From contig NZ_JAHBGC010000010.1 in the NCBI RefSeq assembly GCF_018390645.1, positions 1 to 64,000 of the forward strand: 64,000 bases of DNA. Direction: 5' to 3'. Numbering within the stretch: the stretch's first letter is position 1; each line of letters begins with the position of its first letter. This DNA is from Ancylobacter dichloromethanicus. GTDB taxonomy: Bacteria > Pseudomonadota > Alphaproteobacteria > Rhizobiales > Xanthobacteraceae. Under the pieces are notes generated by a model. That model saw only the letters and a list, made by a program, of their open reading frames with translations. It made no database searches and was not told the origin of the DNA. The position numbers and the translations under genes are program-made. Positions 45,271 to 54,127 of this stretch are shown piece after piece.

Positions 45271-46062
45271 TCAGTCGAGCTTGTCGGCCCGGTGCCCTCC
45301 CTCGATGGCCAGTTTCCGGCGGAACTCGTCGCCGATGGCGAAATGCTCGCGCAGCGAACGGTCGGCGACCTCGGGGTCGCCGCCGACGATGGCGTCGAAG
45401 ACGCGCTTGTGGTCCTCGATCAGATAGGTGCGCATGTCGAAGACGCGCACGAGATGGCGGCGGTCGACATGCGAGCGCATCAGCACCGCGGACATGGAAT
45501 CGTAGAGCACCCGCAGCGTCTCGGAGCCGCTGGCCTGAACGATGGCGTGATGGAAATCGAAATCGGCCCGGCCGCCGGCATCGACATCGTCGATGGTCGC
45601 CTCGATCCGGCGCAGCGCCGCCTGCAGGCGCTCGAGATCGCCCACGCTCGCCCGTTCGGCCGCCAGCCGGATGGACTGGCATTCCACCGCCACGCGGGCC
45701 TGGACGATGTCGTCCATCAGGTCGGCGCGATGGGCGAGGGCGAAGGTGAAGAAGTCGTTCAGCACCGAGATGTCCGGCCGGCGCACGATGGTGCCGACGC
45801 GGTCGCGGATTTCGACAATGCCCAGCACGGTGAGCGCGCGCAGCGCCTCGCGCAGGATCGGGCGGCTGACCCCCAGCTGCGCGGCGAGCTCGCGTTCCGG
45901 GATCAGCCGGTCGCCCGGCTTGAGCGCGCCGGCGAGCAGCCTTTCGCGCAGAAAGGCGAACACCTTCTCGAAGCCCTTGCCGCCCTGTTCGTCGAGGCGC
46001 GTGATTTCGAATGTCTCGTTCATCGCGGGGCTTGCAGCATCCTGGTGCACGGCCTTAGTCAT
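45271..46062 (-). CDS. GntR-family regulator (FadR/FCD) of the sugar-acid operon
   Basis: 263 residues from 46062, or 250 from an internal ATG at 46023; neither has a clear ribosome site, and the first may be nearly leaderless. The winged helix (GDRLIPERELAAQLGVSRPILREALRAL, shown in part by LGVSRPILREAL) and an FCD domain with the metal-site motif DFDFHHAIVQASG are intact. It heads the operon 46062-39817. A TGGT-N3-ACCA operator overlaps its promoter, so it likely represses itself and the operon until the ligand binds. Confidence 0.88.
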   Translation of the reverse strand: MTKAVHQDAASPAMNETFEITRLDEQGGKGFEKVFAFLRERLLAGALKPGDRLIPERELAAQLGVSRPILREALRALTVLGIVEIRDRVGTIVRRPDISVLNDFFTFALAHRADLMDDIVQARVAVECQSIRLAAERASVGDLERLQAALRRIEATIDDVDAGGRADFDFHHAIVQASGSETLRVLYDSMSAVLMRSHVDRRHLVRVFDMRTYLIEDHKRVFDAIVGGDPEVADRSLREHFAIGDEFRRKLAIEGGHRADKLD

Positions 46063-46066
46063 GCCG

Positions 46067-46077
46067 TGGTCAGACCA
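46067..46077. promoter_or_regulatory. FadR-type operator at the GntR promoter
   Basis: TGGT-CAG-ACCA, a perfect match to the FCD-GntR consensus TNGTNNNACNA. It sits at the predicted transcription start, 5 bases before the regulator ATG. A wider inverted repeat CCGTGGT (46064-46070) / ACCACGG (46086-46092) surrounds it. Confidence 0.7.
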
Positions 46078-46104
46078 GTGTACATACCACGGTTCCACGG
46101 TCAA
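46077..46104 (-). promoter_or_regulatory. Promoter of the GntR-to-kinase operon
   Basis: On the minus strand: TTGACC (46104-46099), 16 bases, TACACT (46082-46077). The start point would fall in or next to the operator. Confidence 0.55.
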
Positions 46105-46289
46105 GCCCGTACGCATTCGCCCGGCGCGGCGACTCGGGAATCCGGAAGCGGTTCAATGGGGTATGGGCGCGCGGCGCAGGCGGGCGCAGGACGGCAGGGA
46201 CCGAAGAAGGCTTGCGCCATCGGTCGCCAGGCGGGCGCGGAGCAGCCCGCCTTCATGCGCGAGGCGCGGCGGCGGACCGGGCGCGGCAC

Positions 46290-47336
46290 TCAGGTCCGGG
46301 TCGTGACCTCGACGTCGCCCTTCAGACGTGAGCAGCAGGCGAGGATATAGCCCTCGCGCTCCTCGCGGGCGCTGAGGCCGCCCTTGTGCGTCATCTCCAC
46401 CTCGCCGCCGCGTTTCCGGACCCGGCAGGTGCCGCACATGCCTTCCTGGCAGCCGGTGGGAAGCACGATGCCGCCCGCGCGGGCGGCGGCGAGCACGGTC
46501 GTTCCGGGGCGTGTCGCGATCGCCCGGCCGTCTATGGTCAGCGTGGTGCCGGGCTGCTCAAGCAGGGCGCCCGGCATCGAGGTCGCTTCCCGTGGGCTTT
46601 CCTCCGCCTTGGAGGCACCGAAGCTCTCGATATGGAAATGCTCCGCCTGTCCGCCCTCGGCGTCGTGGATGCGCGCGACGGCGGCCATGAAGCCGGCCGG
46701 CCCGCAGCAGAACACCTCGCGCCGGGCGAGGTCCGGCATCATCAGCGCCAGCATGCGCCGGTCGATCATGCCCCGGTAACCCGTCCAGCTCTGGCCGATC
46801 GGCACATCCCCGACCAGGGTGACGACACGCAGGTTCGGCATCTGCCGGTCCAGCGCCGCCAGTTCCTCGGCGAACAGAACGTCGGCCGGCGTGCGCGCCG
46901 CATGCAGGAAGACGATGTCGACGCTCTCGCCCCGATCGGCCATCCAGCGCAACATGGACATCATCGGCGAGATGCCGCTTCCGCCGGAGATCAGTGCGAA
47001 GGCCGGCGCATGATGATGGACGATGGAAAACCGGCCGATCGGCCCCCGGGCGTCGATCTCGATGTCGGGGTGCAGCGCCTCGTGCATCCAGCGCGTCGCA
47101 TGGCCACCCGGCGCCGCCTTGATGGTCAACTCCACCACTTCCGGCCGCGTCGGCGTGGAGGCGACCGTGAATGTCCGCCACACGGTTTCGCCCGGCAGGG
47201 GCAGCGCGAGCGTGACCGCCTGCCCCGGCAGGTGCCTCAAGGGCCGGCCCTCGACATCGCGGAAAACGAAGGTGACGACATCGGCCGTCTCCCGCCGGCG
47301 CCCGACGCAGGCGAGGCGCAGGTCGCGCGGCGCCAT
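46290..47336 (-). CDS. Ferredoxin-NAD(P) reductase component of a Rieske demethylase (GbcB-like)
   Basis: 348 residues. An FAD/NAD domain (about 1-235; RTFTVASTP, GGSGISPMMSML) is followed by a plant-type [2Fe-2S] ferredoxin at the C-terminus (about 260-348; C-x4-C-x2-C in GCQEGMCGTC and a later Cys). It passes electrons from NAD(P)H to the oxygenase encoded just upstream; stop and start overlap (TAATG). The layout matches GbcB and related betaine or carnitine monooxygenase reductases. Confidence 0.9.
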   Translation of the reverse strand: MAPRDLRLACVGRRRETADVVTFVFRDVEGRPLRHLPGQAVTLALPLPGETVWRTFTVASTPTRPEVVELTIKAAPGGHATRWMHEALHPDIEIDARGPIGRFSIVHHHAPAFALISGGSGISPMMSMLRWMADRGESVDIVFLHAARTPADVLFAEELAALDRQMPNLRVVTLVGDVPIGQSWTGYRGMIDRRMLALMMPDLARREVFCCGPAGFMAAVARIHDAEGGQAEHFHIESFGASKAEESPREATSMPGALLEQPGTTLTIDGRAIATRPGTTVLAAARAGGIVLPTGCQEGMCGTCRVRKRGGEVEMTHKGGLSAREEREGYILACCSRLKGDVEVTTRT

Positions 47337-48577
47337 TACTCGGCCGCCACCCGGAGCCCGGGCGCGCCCGGCGGCAGGTGCTCGGCCATCGTGGACATGT
47401 ACCAGCGATTGAAGTCGAGGATCATGAACTCGCCGGCAGGCGAATAGGGGCCGGGCTCATAGGCGTCCGACTGCACGCCGAGGAAGTTCTGCTCGGCCAG
47501 GTGCTGGTCCTGCTGGTTGGTGATCTGCCACACTTCGGCGAGCCGCTGGACATCATAGTCCCAGCCCTCGATCGCGTCCTCATGCACCAGCCAGGTGGTG
47601 CGCACCTCGGTCTCCATCGGCCCGCGCGGCAGCACGCGGAAATGGATGATATGGTCGGACAGGAAGTGGTTCCAGTTATTCGGCACGTGGAACATGCGCA
47701 CAGAGCCGAGATCGCGCTCGGTGAGGTCGCCCACCAGCTTCTTGCAGGCCGGCTTGCCGTCCATGGTCATCGAGGTCACGCCCTCGTTGAAGGGCAGGCG
47801 GATGCAGCGGAATTCGATGCCGCCATCGGCCGGACGGTGCGGCAGGCCAAGCGCGTCCCATTCGCCCGCCTTGCGCTTCATCAATTCGCTGAACCAGTGG
47901 GTGCGGGTGTCGCTGGGCAGCGCCGCCTCGACCAGTGAGACCAGCAGTTCCGGGTGATTGCCGGCGCAGTGGTAGCACTCGCGGTTGTTCTCGATGACGA
48001 GTTTCCAGTTCGCCTTCTCGATCAGCACCGATTCGAACGCCACCTTGGTGCGCGCCGGCTGATGCGGGGCGATGTAGGGCGTCACGGTCCGCTTGAAATG
48101 GTCGAGATCGGGTGGGTTCTCGGCGAGGCAGATATAGATGAGGCCGGCAACGTTGGCGGCATGCACGGGCTTGAGCGAATAGCGCCGCGGATCGAAATCG
48201 TCCGGCATCTGGGTGGCGGAGAGCAGCGTGCCGTCGAGATCATAGGTCCACTGGTGATAGGGGCAGACCAGCCGCCCGACCGTGCCCTTGTGCTCCTGGC
48301 AGATGCGCGAGCCGCGGTGCCGGCAGGTGTTGTGAAAGGCCTGCACCTCGCCATTGTCATCGCGCACGATGATGATGGAGTTGCGTCCCAGTTCGAGGGT
48401 GAGATAGTCGCCCGGCTCCTTCACCTCGCACTCATTGCAGGCAAAGAGCCACTGCGTCCCGAAGATGGCCTTCATCTCGAAATCGAAGAGATCGCCATCG
48501 TAGTAGAGCGGCCCCGGCAGGCTGAAGCCCGCCCGGTACTGCGCCATCAGTTCGGCCACTTTATCACGCGCGCTCAT
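47336..48577 (-). CDS. Rieske oxygenase, GbcA/stachydrine-demethylase-like
   Basis: 413 residues. The Rieske [2Fe-2S] ligands are C85, H87, C105, H108 (C-x-H-x17-C-x2-H). The mononuclear iron site has H203 and H208 in ENNRECYHCAGNHPE. The C-terminal EPGPYSPAGEFM is characteristic of glycine-betaine and proline-betaine demethylases, which remove an N-methyl as formaldehyde. Neighbouring betaine importers and a GbdR-like regulator support a quaternary amine as substrate; which one cannot be told from sequence. GGGAG lies upstream. Confidence 0.9.
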   Translation of the reverse strand: MSARDKVAELMAQYRAGFSLPGPLYYDGDLFDFEMKAIFGTQWLFACNECEVKEPGDYLTLELGRNSIIIVRDDNGEVQAFHNTCRHRGSRICQEHKGTVGRLVCPYHQWTYDLDGTLLSATQMPDDFDPRRYSLKPVHAANVAGLIYICLAENPPDLDHFKRTVTPYIAPHQPARTKVAFESVLIEKANWKLVIENNRECYHCAGNHPELLVSLVEAALPSDTRTHWFSELMKRKAGEWDALGLPHRPADGGIEFRCIRLPFNEGVTSMTMDGKPACKKLVGDLTERDLGSVRMFHVPNNWNHFLSDHIIHFRVLPRGPMETEVRTTWLVHEDAIEGWDYDVQRLAEVWQITNQQDQHLAEQNFLGVQSDAYEPGPYSPAGEFMILDFNRWYMSTMAEHLPPGAPGLRVAAE

Positions 48578-48611
48578 CGTCGGCTCCCGGCATGCGACGA
48601 TGGCAACTATC

Positions 48612-49718
48612 CTACTGTTTGGCCGGCGCGTCCGTCCCGAATGCGACAGCGGGTGAAAGGGAGGCGACGTCGCCTCGCTGCACCATCTGGCCGAGCTGGC
48701 GCCGACCCGCGCGCTCGCGCAGCTCGCTCGGGCGCATGCCGTAGATGCGCTTGAACCATTGGCCGAGATGCGAGGTCGAGGCAAAGCCGACGGCGACGGC
48801 GATCTCCAGGATCGGCTGGTTGGTGTAGATGAGCAATTCGCGCGCGCGATCGACGCGAAGCGAGAGGTAGTAGCGTGCCGGCGTCATGCCGAGATGCTGG
48901 TTGAACAGCCGTTCCAGCTGGCGCGGGCTCAGTCCCGCCGCCCTCGCCAGTTCGCCGACGCTGACCGTCGTCTCCAGATTGCGCTGCATGGTGTGCACGG
49001 TGCGCTGGAGCGGGGCCGGAAGGCTGCCGACCCGCCGCAGCCGGCCGCCGCGCTGCTCGTCATTGGCGTCGCGGATGCGCTCGTGGTGAAACTGGTTGGC
49101 GACCCTCTGGGCGAGGTCGGGATCATAGCGGTCGGCGATGACGTGGAGCATCATGTCCATCGCCGCCGTGCCGCCGGAACAGGTCATCCGGTCACGGTCG
49201 ATCTCGTAGATCTTGCCGGTGGCGATCACCTTCGGGAAATCCTCCTCGAAGGCGGCGCCATTCTCCCAATGGATGGTGCAGCGATAGCCGTCGAGCAGCC
49301 CGGCCCAGGCGAGGAGATAGCTGCCGGTGGAGAGCGAGCCCACCGCGATTCCCCGCCGCGTCGCGCCGCGCAGCACCGCGAGGTAGCGCTTCACGTCCGT
49401 CGGGGCGATCCGCATGCCGCCGCAGACGAAGATGGCATGCGAGCCATCCAGCGCCTGCTCGACCGGCGCGGCATCGAGGCGGATGCCGTTGGAGGCCGTG
49501 ACCGGTTCGCCATCGACGCTGCACAGCCGCCAGCGAAACGCCTCGCGCCCGATCAGCCGGTTGGCCGATCGCAGCGGCTCGATGGCGGAGGAAAGGCTCA
49601 TCATCGAGAGGTTTTCGATCAGCAGGAAGCTGAACGTCAGTGGCTCTGCGACCGAGTCGTAGAACATGCCGGCACCGGGGACGGAGGACAGGCCTTTAGA
49701 ATGGCTCAAAACCGTCAT
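48612..49718 (-). CDS. AraC-family regulator with DJ-1/PfpI domain (GbdR-like)
   Basis: 368 residues. The N-terminal amidotransferase-like domain (about 25-210; FLLIENLSMMSLSSAIEPLR, CGGMRI, MTCSGGTAAMDMM) is a ligand sensor without enzymatic function. The C-terminal AraC pair of helix-turn-helices spans about 240-330 (VGELARAAGLSPRQLERLF, IAVAVGFASTSHLGQWF). GbdR-type regulators activate betaine catabolism. It lies inside the operon between oxidase and oxygenase genes. The start may instead be an internal ATG (MFYDSV) because 49718 has a poor ribosome site. Confidence 0.88.
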   Translation of the reverse strand: MTVLSHSKGLSSVPGAGMFYDSVAEPLTFSFLLIENLSMMSLSSAIEPLRSANRLIGREAFRWRLCSVDGEPVTASNGIRLDAAPVEQALDGSHAIFVCGGMRIAPTDVKRYLAVLRGATRRGIAVGSLSTGSYLLAWAGLLDGYRCTIHWENGAAFEEDFPKVIATGKIYEIDRDRMTCSGGTAAMDMMLHVIADRYDPDLAQRVANQFHHERIRDANDEQRGGRLRRVGSLPAPLQRTVHTMQRNLETTVSVGELARAAGLSPRQLERLFNQHLGMTPARYYLSLRVDRARELLIYTNQPILEIAVAVGFASTSHLGQWFKRIYGMRPSELRERAGRRQLGQMVQRGDVASLSPAVAFGTDAPAKQ

Positions 49719-49761
49719 CAAGGCAACGAAACCGACATGCGCGCCGTCGATGGACCGGGTT

Positions 49762-50940
49762 TCAGGTTGCCATCGCCAGCGACTGCCAGCCCTGCAGCGC
49801 GGCCCAGTCCGGTTCCAGATGGGCAAAACGCCGGAGGCGGAGCGTCGACAAGTCGGCGAAGGAGCACGCACCGTCCGTCACCAACTGCTGGATGGCACGC
49901 CCGCTGGCCGGCGACAGGCCGAAGCCGACCCCCGACAGCGTGGCGACGGTGAGGTTGTCCCAGCCTTCCGCGCGGTCGATCACCGGCCGCCCGTCCGGCG
50001 TGTTCTCGATCAGGCCGGCCCAGGAGCGGATGATCCTTGCATGGCCGGCCAGCGGCAGCAGCTCGGCCACCCGCTTGGCGATGTTCTGCATCAGCGGCGT
50101 CGACGGGCGGGCGCCGCCCGGCAGTTCCTCGGTCTCCACCCATTCATGCGGTCCGCCGCCATAGGCGAGGTTGCCGCGCAAGGTCTGCCGGCCATAGAGG
50201 CCGTTGCCGTCGACGCCGCCGATCGGCATCAGCGGCAGCGCCTCGGTGACGATCATCTCGGCGCGGGCGACCTTCAGCGGGATGTCGACGTCGAGCATCG
50301 CCGCCAGCCGGCCGGTCTGCGGGCCGGCGGCGAGCACGAGGTGGTCGCAGCCGAAGCGGCCCTTGTCGGTTTCCACCGCGATCACCTTGCCACCTTCGCG
50401 AGTGAATCCGGTCACGGTGGTGTGCTGCATGACCCGTCCGCCAAGGTCCTGCAGCGCCCAGGCGAAGGCCTGCACGGTACGGTGCGGGTTGGCGTGCCCG
50501 CCGAAATGGTAGAAATGGCCGGCGAGCACATTGTCGCCGGCGAGCGGCACAAGCTCGCGCACCTGCTTCGCGTCGATCTCGTCGATGCAGAAGCCCTGGT
50601 GGCGGGCATTGACCACCGCCCGGCTGTACAGCGCCAGCTGCTTCTCGTTGAGCGCGATGCGCACGCGGTTGGCCTGGAACTCGGTGGGGTGGCCGAGCAT
50701 CTCGTCCATCAGCGGCCAGAGCCGCTGCTCCTCGGCGAAAAGTGGCGAGTGATGGTGCGAGCAGCCGCCACCGTTGCGGCCCGAGGCCTCCCAGCCGACG
50801 ATGCCCTTCTCGATCACGACAACATCGACGCCGGCCCGCGCCAGCCACCAGGCCGCGCTGAGCCCGGTGACGCCACCACCGACCACGACGACCGACGCCC
50901 CCCTGGCGCCGTCCGGTTGCGTGAGATCATTCGCTGGCAT
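49762..50940 (-). CDS. FAD-dependent amine oxidase (DadA/opine or sarcosine oxidase beta-like)
   Basis: 392 residues. The N-terminal FAD motif is VVVVGGGVTGLSAAWWLARAG. WEASGRNGGG and later RPVIDRAEGWDNL, then TLSGVGFGLSP, are DadA-like. It oxidises a secondary amine such as an N-methyl amino acid or opine. Its start overlaps by 14 bases the end of the gene encoding the [2Fe-2S]/FAD partner, which is the usual order of two-subunit oxidases. Confidence 0.9.
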   Translation of the reverse strand: MPANDLTQPDGARGASVVVVGGGVTGLSAAWWLARAGVDVVVIEKGIVGWEASGRNGGGCSHHHSPLFAEEQRLWPLMDEMLGHPTEFQANRVRIALNEKQLALYSRAVVNARHQGFCIDEIDAKQVRELVPLAGDNVLAGHFYHFGGHANPHRTVQAFAWALQDLGGRVMQHTTVTGFTREGGKVIAVETDKGRFGCDHLVLAAGPQTGRLAAMLDVDIPLKVARAEMIVTEALPLMPIGGVDGNGLYGRQTLRGNLAYGGGPHEWVETEELPGGARPSTPLMQNIAKRVAELLPLAGHARIIRSWAGLIENTPDGRPVIDRAEGWDNLTVATLSGVGFGLSPASGRAIQQLVTDGACSFADLSTLRLRRFAHLEPDWAALQGWQSLAMAT

Positions 50941-52531
50941 GGGGCTTTTCCACGGCAAGGCCGGCAACGGTGTAGTCGTCCTCGACATCCCAGAACGGCA
51001 CCCATTGCCGCGGCATGCCGAACCAGGAGTCCCACTGCTCGCCGAAGGCCGCGTCTTCGGCCTGCGGCGCGGCGGCCTTGAGCGGCAGCGGGCGGACCGG
51101 GGCGCGATAGCCCGCGAGCGGCACGGCGCCGAGCGGCACGGCGGCCTGCAGCGCGAGCAGGGCCTGCACCTGCTCGCGGCAGCGCCGTCCCTGGCACGGC
51201 CCCATGCCGGCGCGGGTAAGGCGCTTGATCTGATCGGGATTGGGTGGTTCCTCTCCCAGCAGCGTCGCGAGGTTGCGCCGGCGATGGTCCGCGCCCTGCC
51301 AGTCGAGATAGCGCGGCGGGCGCACGTCAAGGATCTCGCAGGCGGTGACCTCCTCGCACTGGCAGATATAGGGCTCGCCTGTCGCCTCGATCACGCTGGC
51401 GCGGACCCAGTCCTGGCGGTAGGCGCTGATGTCGTAGGGCGCCTCGGCGGGGGGGGCGTCGCCGGGCGGGGGGGCTGGTGGCCGGGCTTCTCCCGCCATG
51501 CCCAGCGCGGCGGCGGCCGCCGCCACGGCCTGGCGAGCTTCGGCTTCGGCGATGGCGGCATCACGGCTTTTGGCGGGCCAGATGCCGGCGCAGTCGCCCA
51601 CCGCCTGGATGATGTCCACGCTGGTGCGCCCCGCCGCGTCGAGCATCGGGGTGTAGCCGCCGCGCGCAGCGTGGAAGGCCAGTTCGCAGCCGGCGGCATC
51701 GAGGAGGTCGACCATCGGCACGGCGCCGATGCCGAGCACGACGAGGTCGCACGCAAGCGGACCCGAACGTGTCGCCACGCCGCATACGCCGTTGAGATCG
51801 GTGTCGACCGCGCGCACCACCTCGCCGCAGCGCAGCTCGATTCCGCTCTTGCGGAGGTCGGCGACGAGATCGGCCGGGCCGACCGGCGCGGTTGCCTGCT
51901 CGATCACGGCAGCCACCGTTATTCCGCGGGCCTGAAGGGTCAGCGCCGCCAGCAGCGCTTCCGCCGTGGTTCCCAGCACGACCGCGCGGGTGCCTTCCAG
52001 CGCGCCATAGCGCGTGGCGAGTTGCACCGCGGCGGTGGCCCCCATCACGCCCGGCTGCTCCCAGCCGGGGAAGGCCAGTCCCATGTCGCGCCGGCCGGTG
52101 GCGACGATGGCGCGTTCGAAGCTGACGAGATGCGTGCCGCCTTCCTCGTCGGCGAGGCCGGCGAGCGGCGCCGGCATCCAGCCGAGATTCGCACCATTGA
52201 CGTAAAGGCCCCAGCACGCCGTGCCGAGCCGTACATCCACGCCCAGTTCGAACGCGGTGGCGAGGTCGGGCGCGCTCTCCAGCATCGCCTCCATCATGGC
52301 GTTGCGATTGCGCGCCACGCCGCCGACGCGCCCACCGAAATGCAATGGCACGCTCTCGCCCATGGTCTCGAACGGCACCGGGTTCTCGTCCAGCAGCACT
52401 ACCGACAGGCCACGCCGTGCCCCTTCGATCGCCGCGGCGAGGCCGGCGGCGCCGGCGCCGACGACAAGGAGCTGGGCATGGCCTTGGACGGTGAGTTTCT
52501 TGTCGGCAACGGAGCGACGATCGACGCTCAT
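50927..52531 (-). CDS. FAD/[2Fe-2S] partner subunit of the amine oxidase (HcnB/OoxA-like)
   Basis: 534 residues. The FAD motif is LLVVGAGAAGLAAAIEGARRG and the second nucleotide motif VVLGTTAEALLAAL. The C-terminal BFD-like domain (about 420-480) has four Cys: CQCEE, then GMGPCQGRRC. These suit HcnB, OoxA or sarcosine-oxidase-alpha-like proteins that shuttle electrons. The small ferredoxin-like third subunit found in HcnABC is not visible nearby. ATGA overlaps the MmgE/PrpD stop. Confidence 0.88.
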   Translation of the reverse strand: MSVDRRSVADKKLTVQGHAQLLVVGAGAAGLAAAIEGARRGLSVVLLDENPVPFETMGESVPLHFGGRVGGVARNRNAMMEAMLESAPDLATAFELGVDVRLGTACWGLYVNGANLGWMPAPLAGLADEEGGTHLVSFERAIVATGRRDMGLAFPGWEQPGVMGATAAVQLATRYGALEGTRAVVLGTTAEALLAALTLQARGITVAAVIEQATAPVGPADLVADLRKSGIELRCGEVVRAVDTDLNGVCGVATRSGPLACDLVVLGIGAVPMVDLLDAAGCELAFHAARGGYTPMLDAAGRTSVDIIQAVGDCAGIWPAKSRDAAIAEAEARQAVAAAAAALGMAGEARPPAPPPGDAPPAEAPYDISAYRQDWVRASVIEATGEPYICQCEEVTACEILDVRPPRYLDWQGADHRRRNLATLLGEEPPNPDQIKRLTRAGMGPCQGRRCREQVQALLALQAAVPLGAVPLAGYRAPVRPLPLKAAAPQAEDAAFGEQWDSWFGMPRQWVPFWDVEDDYTVAGLAVEKPHASE

Positions 52532-53880
52532 GCCGCCTCTCCGATCGGTGCCAGCACGAGTTCGGCGAGGTCCGCGGCCGGCTTTCCGGTGCCCATCTCG
52601 CCGGTGCCCATCTCGGTGATCAGCGTCTCGATCGCCTGGCGGCGGTTGTCGCCGAGCTGACCAGCAAGGGCCTGGAACTTGGCCGAAATCTCGTCGTCCG
52701 GGAGTGGATTGGCCGGTCCGCCATCGGCCTGCGTCCATTCCGAGGTGACGTGCCGACCGTCCCGGGTGCCGAGCGAGACCACCGCGAAGCGCTCCGCCGG
52801 GAAGCGGGCGCAGATGTCGGGGTCTTCGGTCAGGCGAATGGAGGCGGAGAGGTCCAGCACCGCGGCGTCGTGCAGGCCGGCGCCGGTGATTTCGTCGGCA
52901 CCCAGGCGCCCGCGCACGATCATCGCGGCCAGCGGAAACGGCAGGCTGTATTGCGCTTCCTCGGTGGTGGCGGGACGGGCGGAGGCGAGGCGCACCGCCT
53001 CGGCGAAGCTGCGGACCTCGACCTCGGCGATGTCGGCGCCGGTCAGCCCGTGCGCCGCCATCAGCCGGCGCGCGGCCTCCACCGCCGGCTGCGCCCAGCG
53101 ACAGACCGGATAGGGCTTGAAATACTGTTCGAGAATATACCAGCGCGTGCCGAGATCGCCCCACAGCGCCTGCTGCCCGGGCGCTTCCATGGTGAGCGCC
53201 GGCGCGCCGGTGAAGCCGTCGGCGGCGAGATAGGCGGCGGAGACGCCGGCGAGCGCCCCCCAGCCCGAGCCGTCCTTCAGCATGGTGGGGTGGTCGATGC
53301 AGCGCATCATCTGGCTGCGCGGGCCGTGATATTCGGCGGTGCCGAGCGCCTCCCGGGTCTGCGCCGGGGAGAGCTTCAACAGCCGGGCGCCAAGCGCCGC
53401 GCAGGCCAGCGCGTTCCAGGCGCCGGAGGTGTGGTAGTCGCAGGCGCTGGCATGCAGCGCGATGCCCGCCCTCGTGGCGATCTCATAGCCGATGACGATC
53501 GAGGTCAGCACCTCGCGGTCGTCGAGGGCGAGATCCTCCGCCTCCCAGAAGGCGAGCAGCGCCGGCAGGATGGCGACGCCGGCATGACCCTTGGTGAGGG
53601 CGTGGCCGTCATGGGCGTCGAACGAGTCGATCAGCGAGGCGCCGACATAGGCGGCCCCGGCCGGCGAGACCCGCCGTCCGTCGAAGATCATGCGCGCGCC
53701 GCGCCCTTCGCCGGCGCCGAACTGGCGGGCGGCGTGATCGGTGACGATCCGCGCGAGATCGGTGCGCCGGCCGCTGGCGGCGACGCCGACGAGATCGAGC
53801 AGGCAGCGCCGCGCCAGCGCCGCGACGGGTGGCGGCAGGTCGGCATGGCGCAGATCGTGGATGAAGGTCTGGACGTTCAT
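52528..53880 (-). CDS. MmgE/PrpD-family protein
   Basis: 450 residues with the all-helical PrpD-type N-terminus (LLDLVGVAASGRRTDL) and the GHALTKGHAGVAILPAL core that forms the active site in 2-methylcitrate dehydratase and aconitate decarboxylase. Many homologues in catabolic operons are hydratases or isomerases of unknown substrate. It is first in the minus-strand operon, with GAGG upstream. Near the C-terminus a short tandem duplication gives EMGTGEMGTG (about 52590-52620). Confidence 0.86.
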   Translation of the reverse strand: MNVQTFIHDLRHADLPPPVAALARRCLLDLVGVAASGRRTDLARIVTDHAARQFGAGEGRGARMIFDGRRVSPAGAAYVGASLIDSFDAHDGHALTKGHAGVAILPALLAFWEAEDLALDDREVLTSIVIGYEIATRAGIALHASACDYHTSGAWNALACAALGARLLKLSPAQTREALGTAEYHGPRSQMMRCIDHPTMLKDGSGWGALAGVSAAYLAADGFTGAPALTMEAPGQQALWGDLGTRWYILEQYFKPYPVCRWAQPAVEAARRLMAAHGLTGADIAEVEVRSFAEAVRLASARPATTEEAQYSLPFPLAAMIVRGRLGADEITGAGLHDAAVLDLSASIRLTEDPDICARFPAERFAVVSLGTRDGRHVTSEWTQADGGPANPLPDDEISAKFQALAGQLGDNRRQAIETLITEMGTGEMGTGKPAADLAELVLAPIGEAA

Positions 53881-54049
53881 GATGTCGCCTCGGGACGGCC
53901 GAGGACGCATTGACCCGGACCCGCCATTTATCAATCCTTGCAGCGAGTGCACGCCGGGCACCCACCGCTTTGCGACGAGCGCAATCAGAAACACGACATG
54001 CGTCTTGGCAAGGAGAGCCGGTGCCGCGCCTGCGCCACCTTGGGCGGCC

Positions 54050-54091
54050 AAGGCCCGAGCTAAGGCCCGAGCTAAGGCCTCGGTTGCAGAA
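54050..54091. repeat. 12-bp tandem repeat in the divergent promoter region
   Basis: AAGGCCCGAGCT is repeated exactly three times (54050-54085), followed by a half copy. The units join to form AGCT-bounded near-palindromes. It lies 36 bases before the importer start at 54128, between MmgE/PrpD and the OpuC-type permease. Confidence 0.9.
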
Positions 54092-54127
54092 TTGCCGGCG
54101 GCGGATTTTACCGGGGGAATCCGGGCG

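Noticed and set aside
46230-46251. GGCGGGC/GCCCGCC hairpin after the reductase gene as a terminator
   Set aside because: The stem is good but no T tract follows and similar stems are frequent at this GC content; left unassigned.
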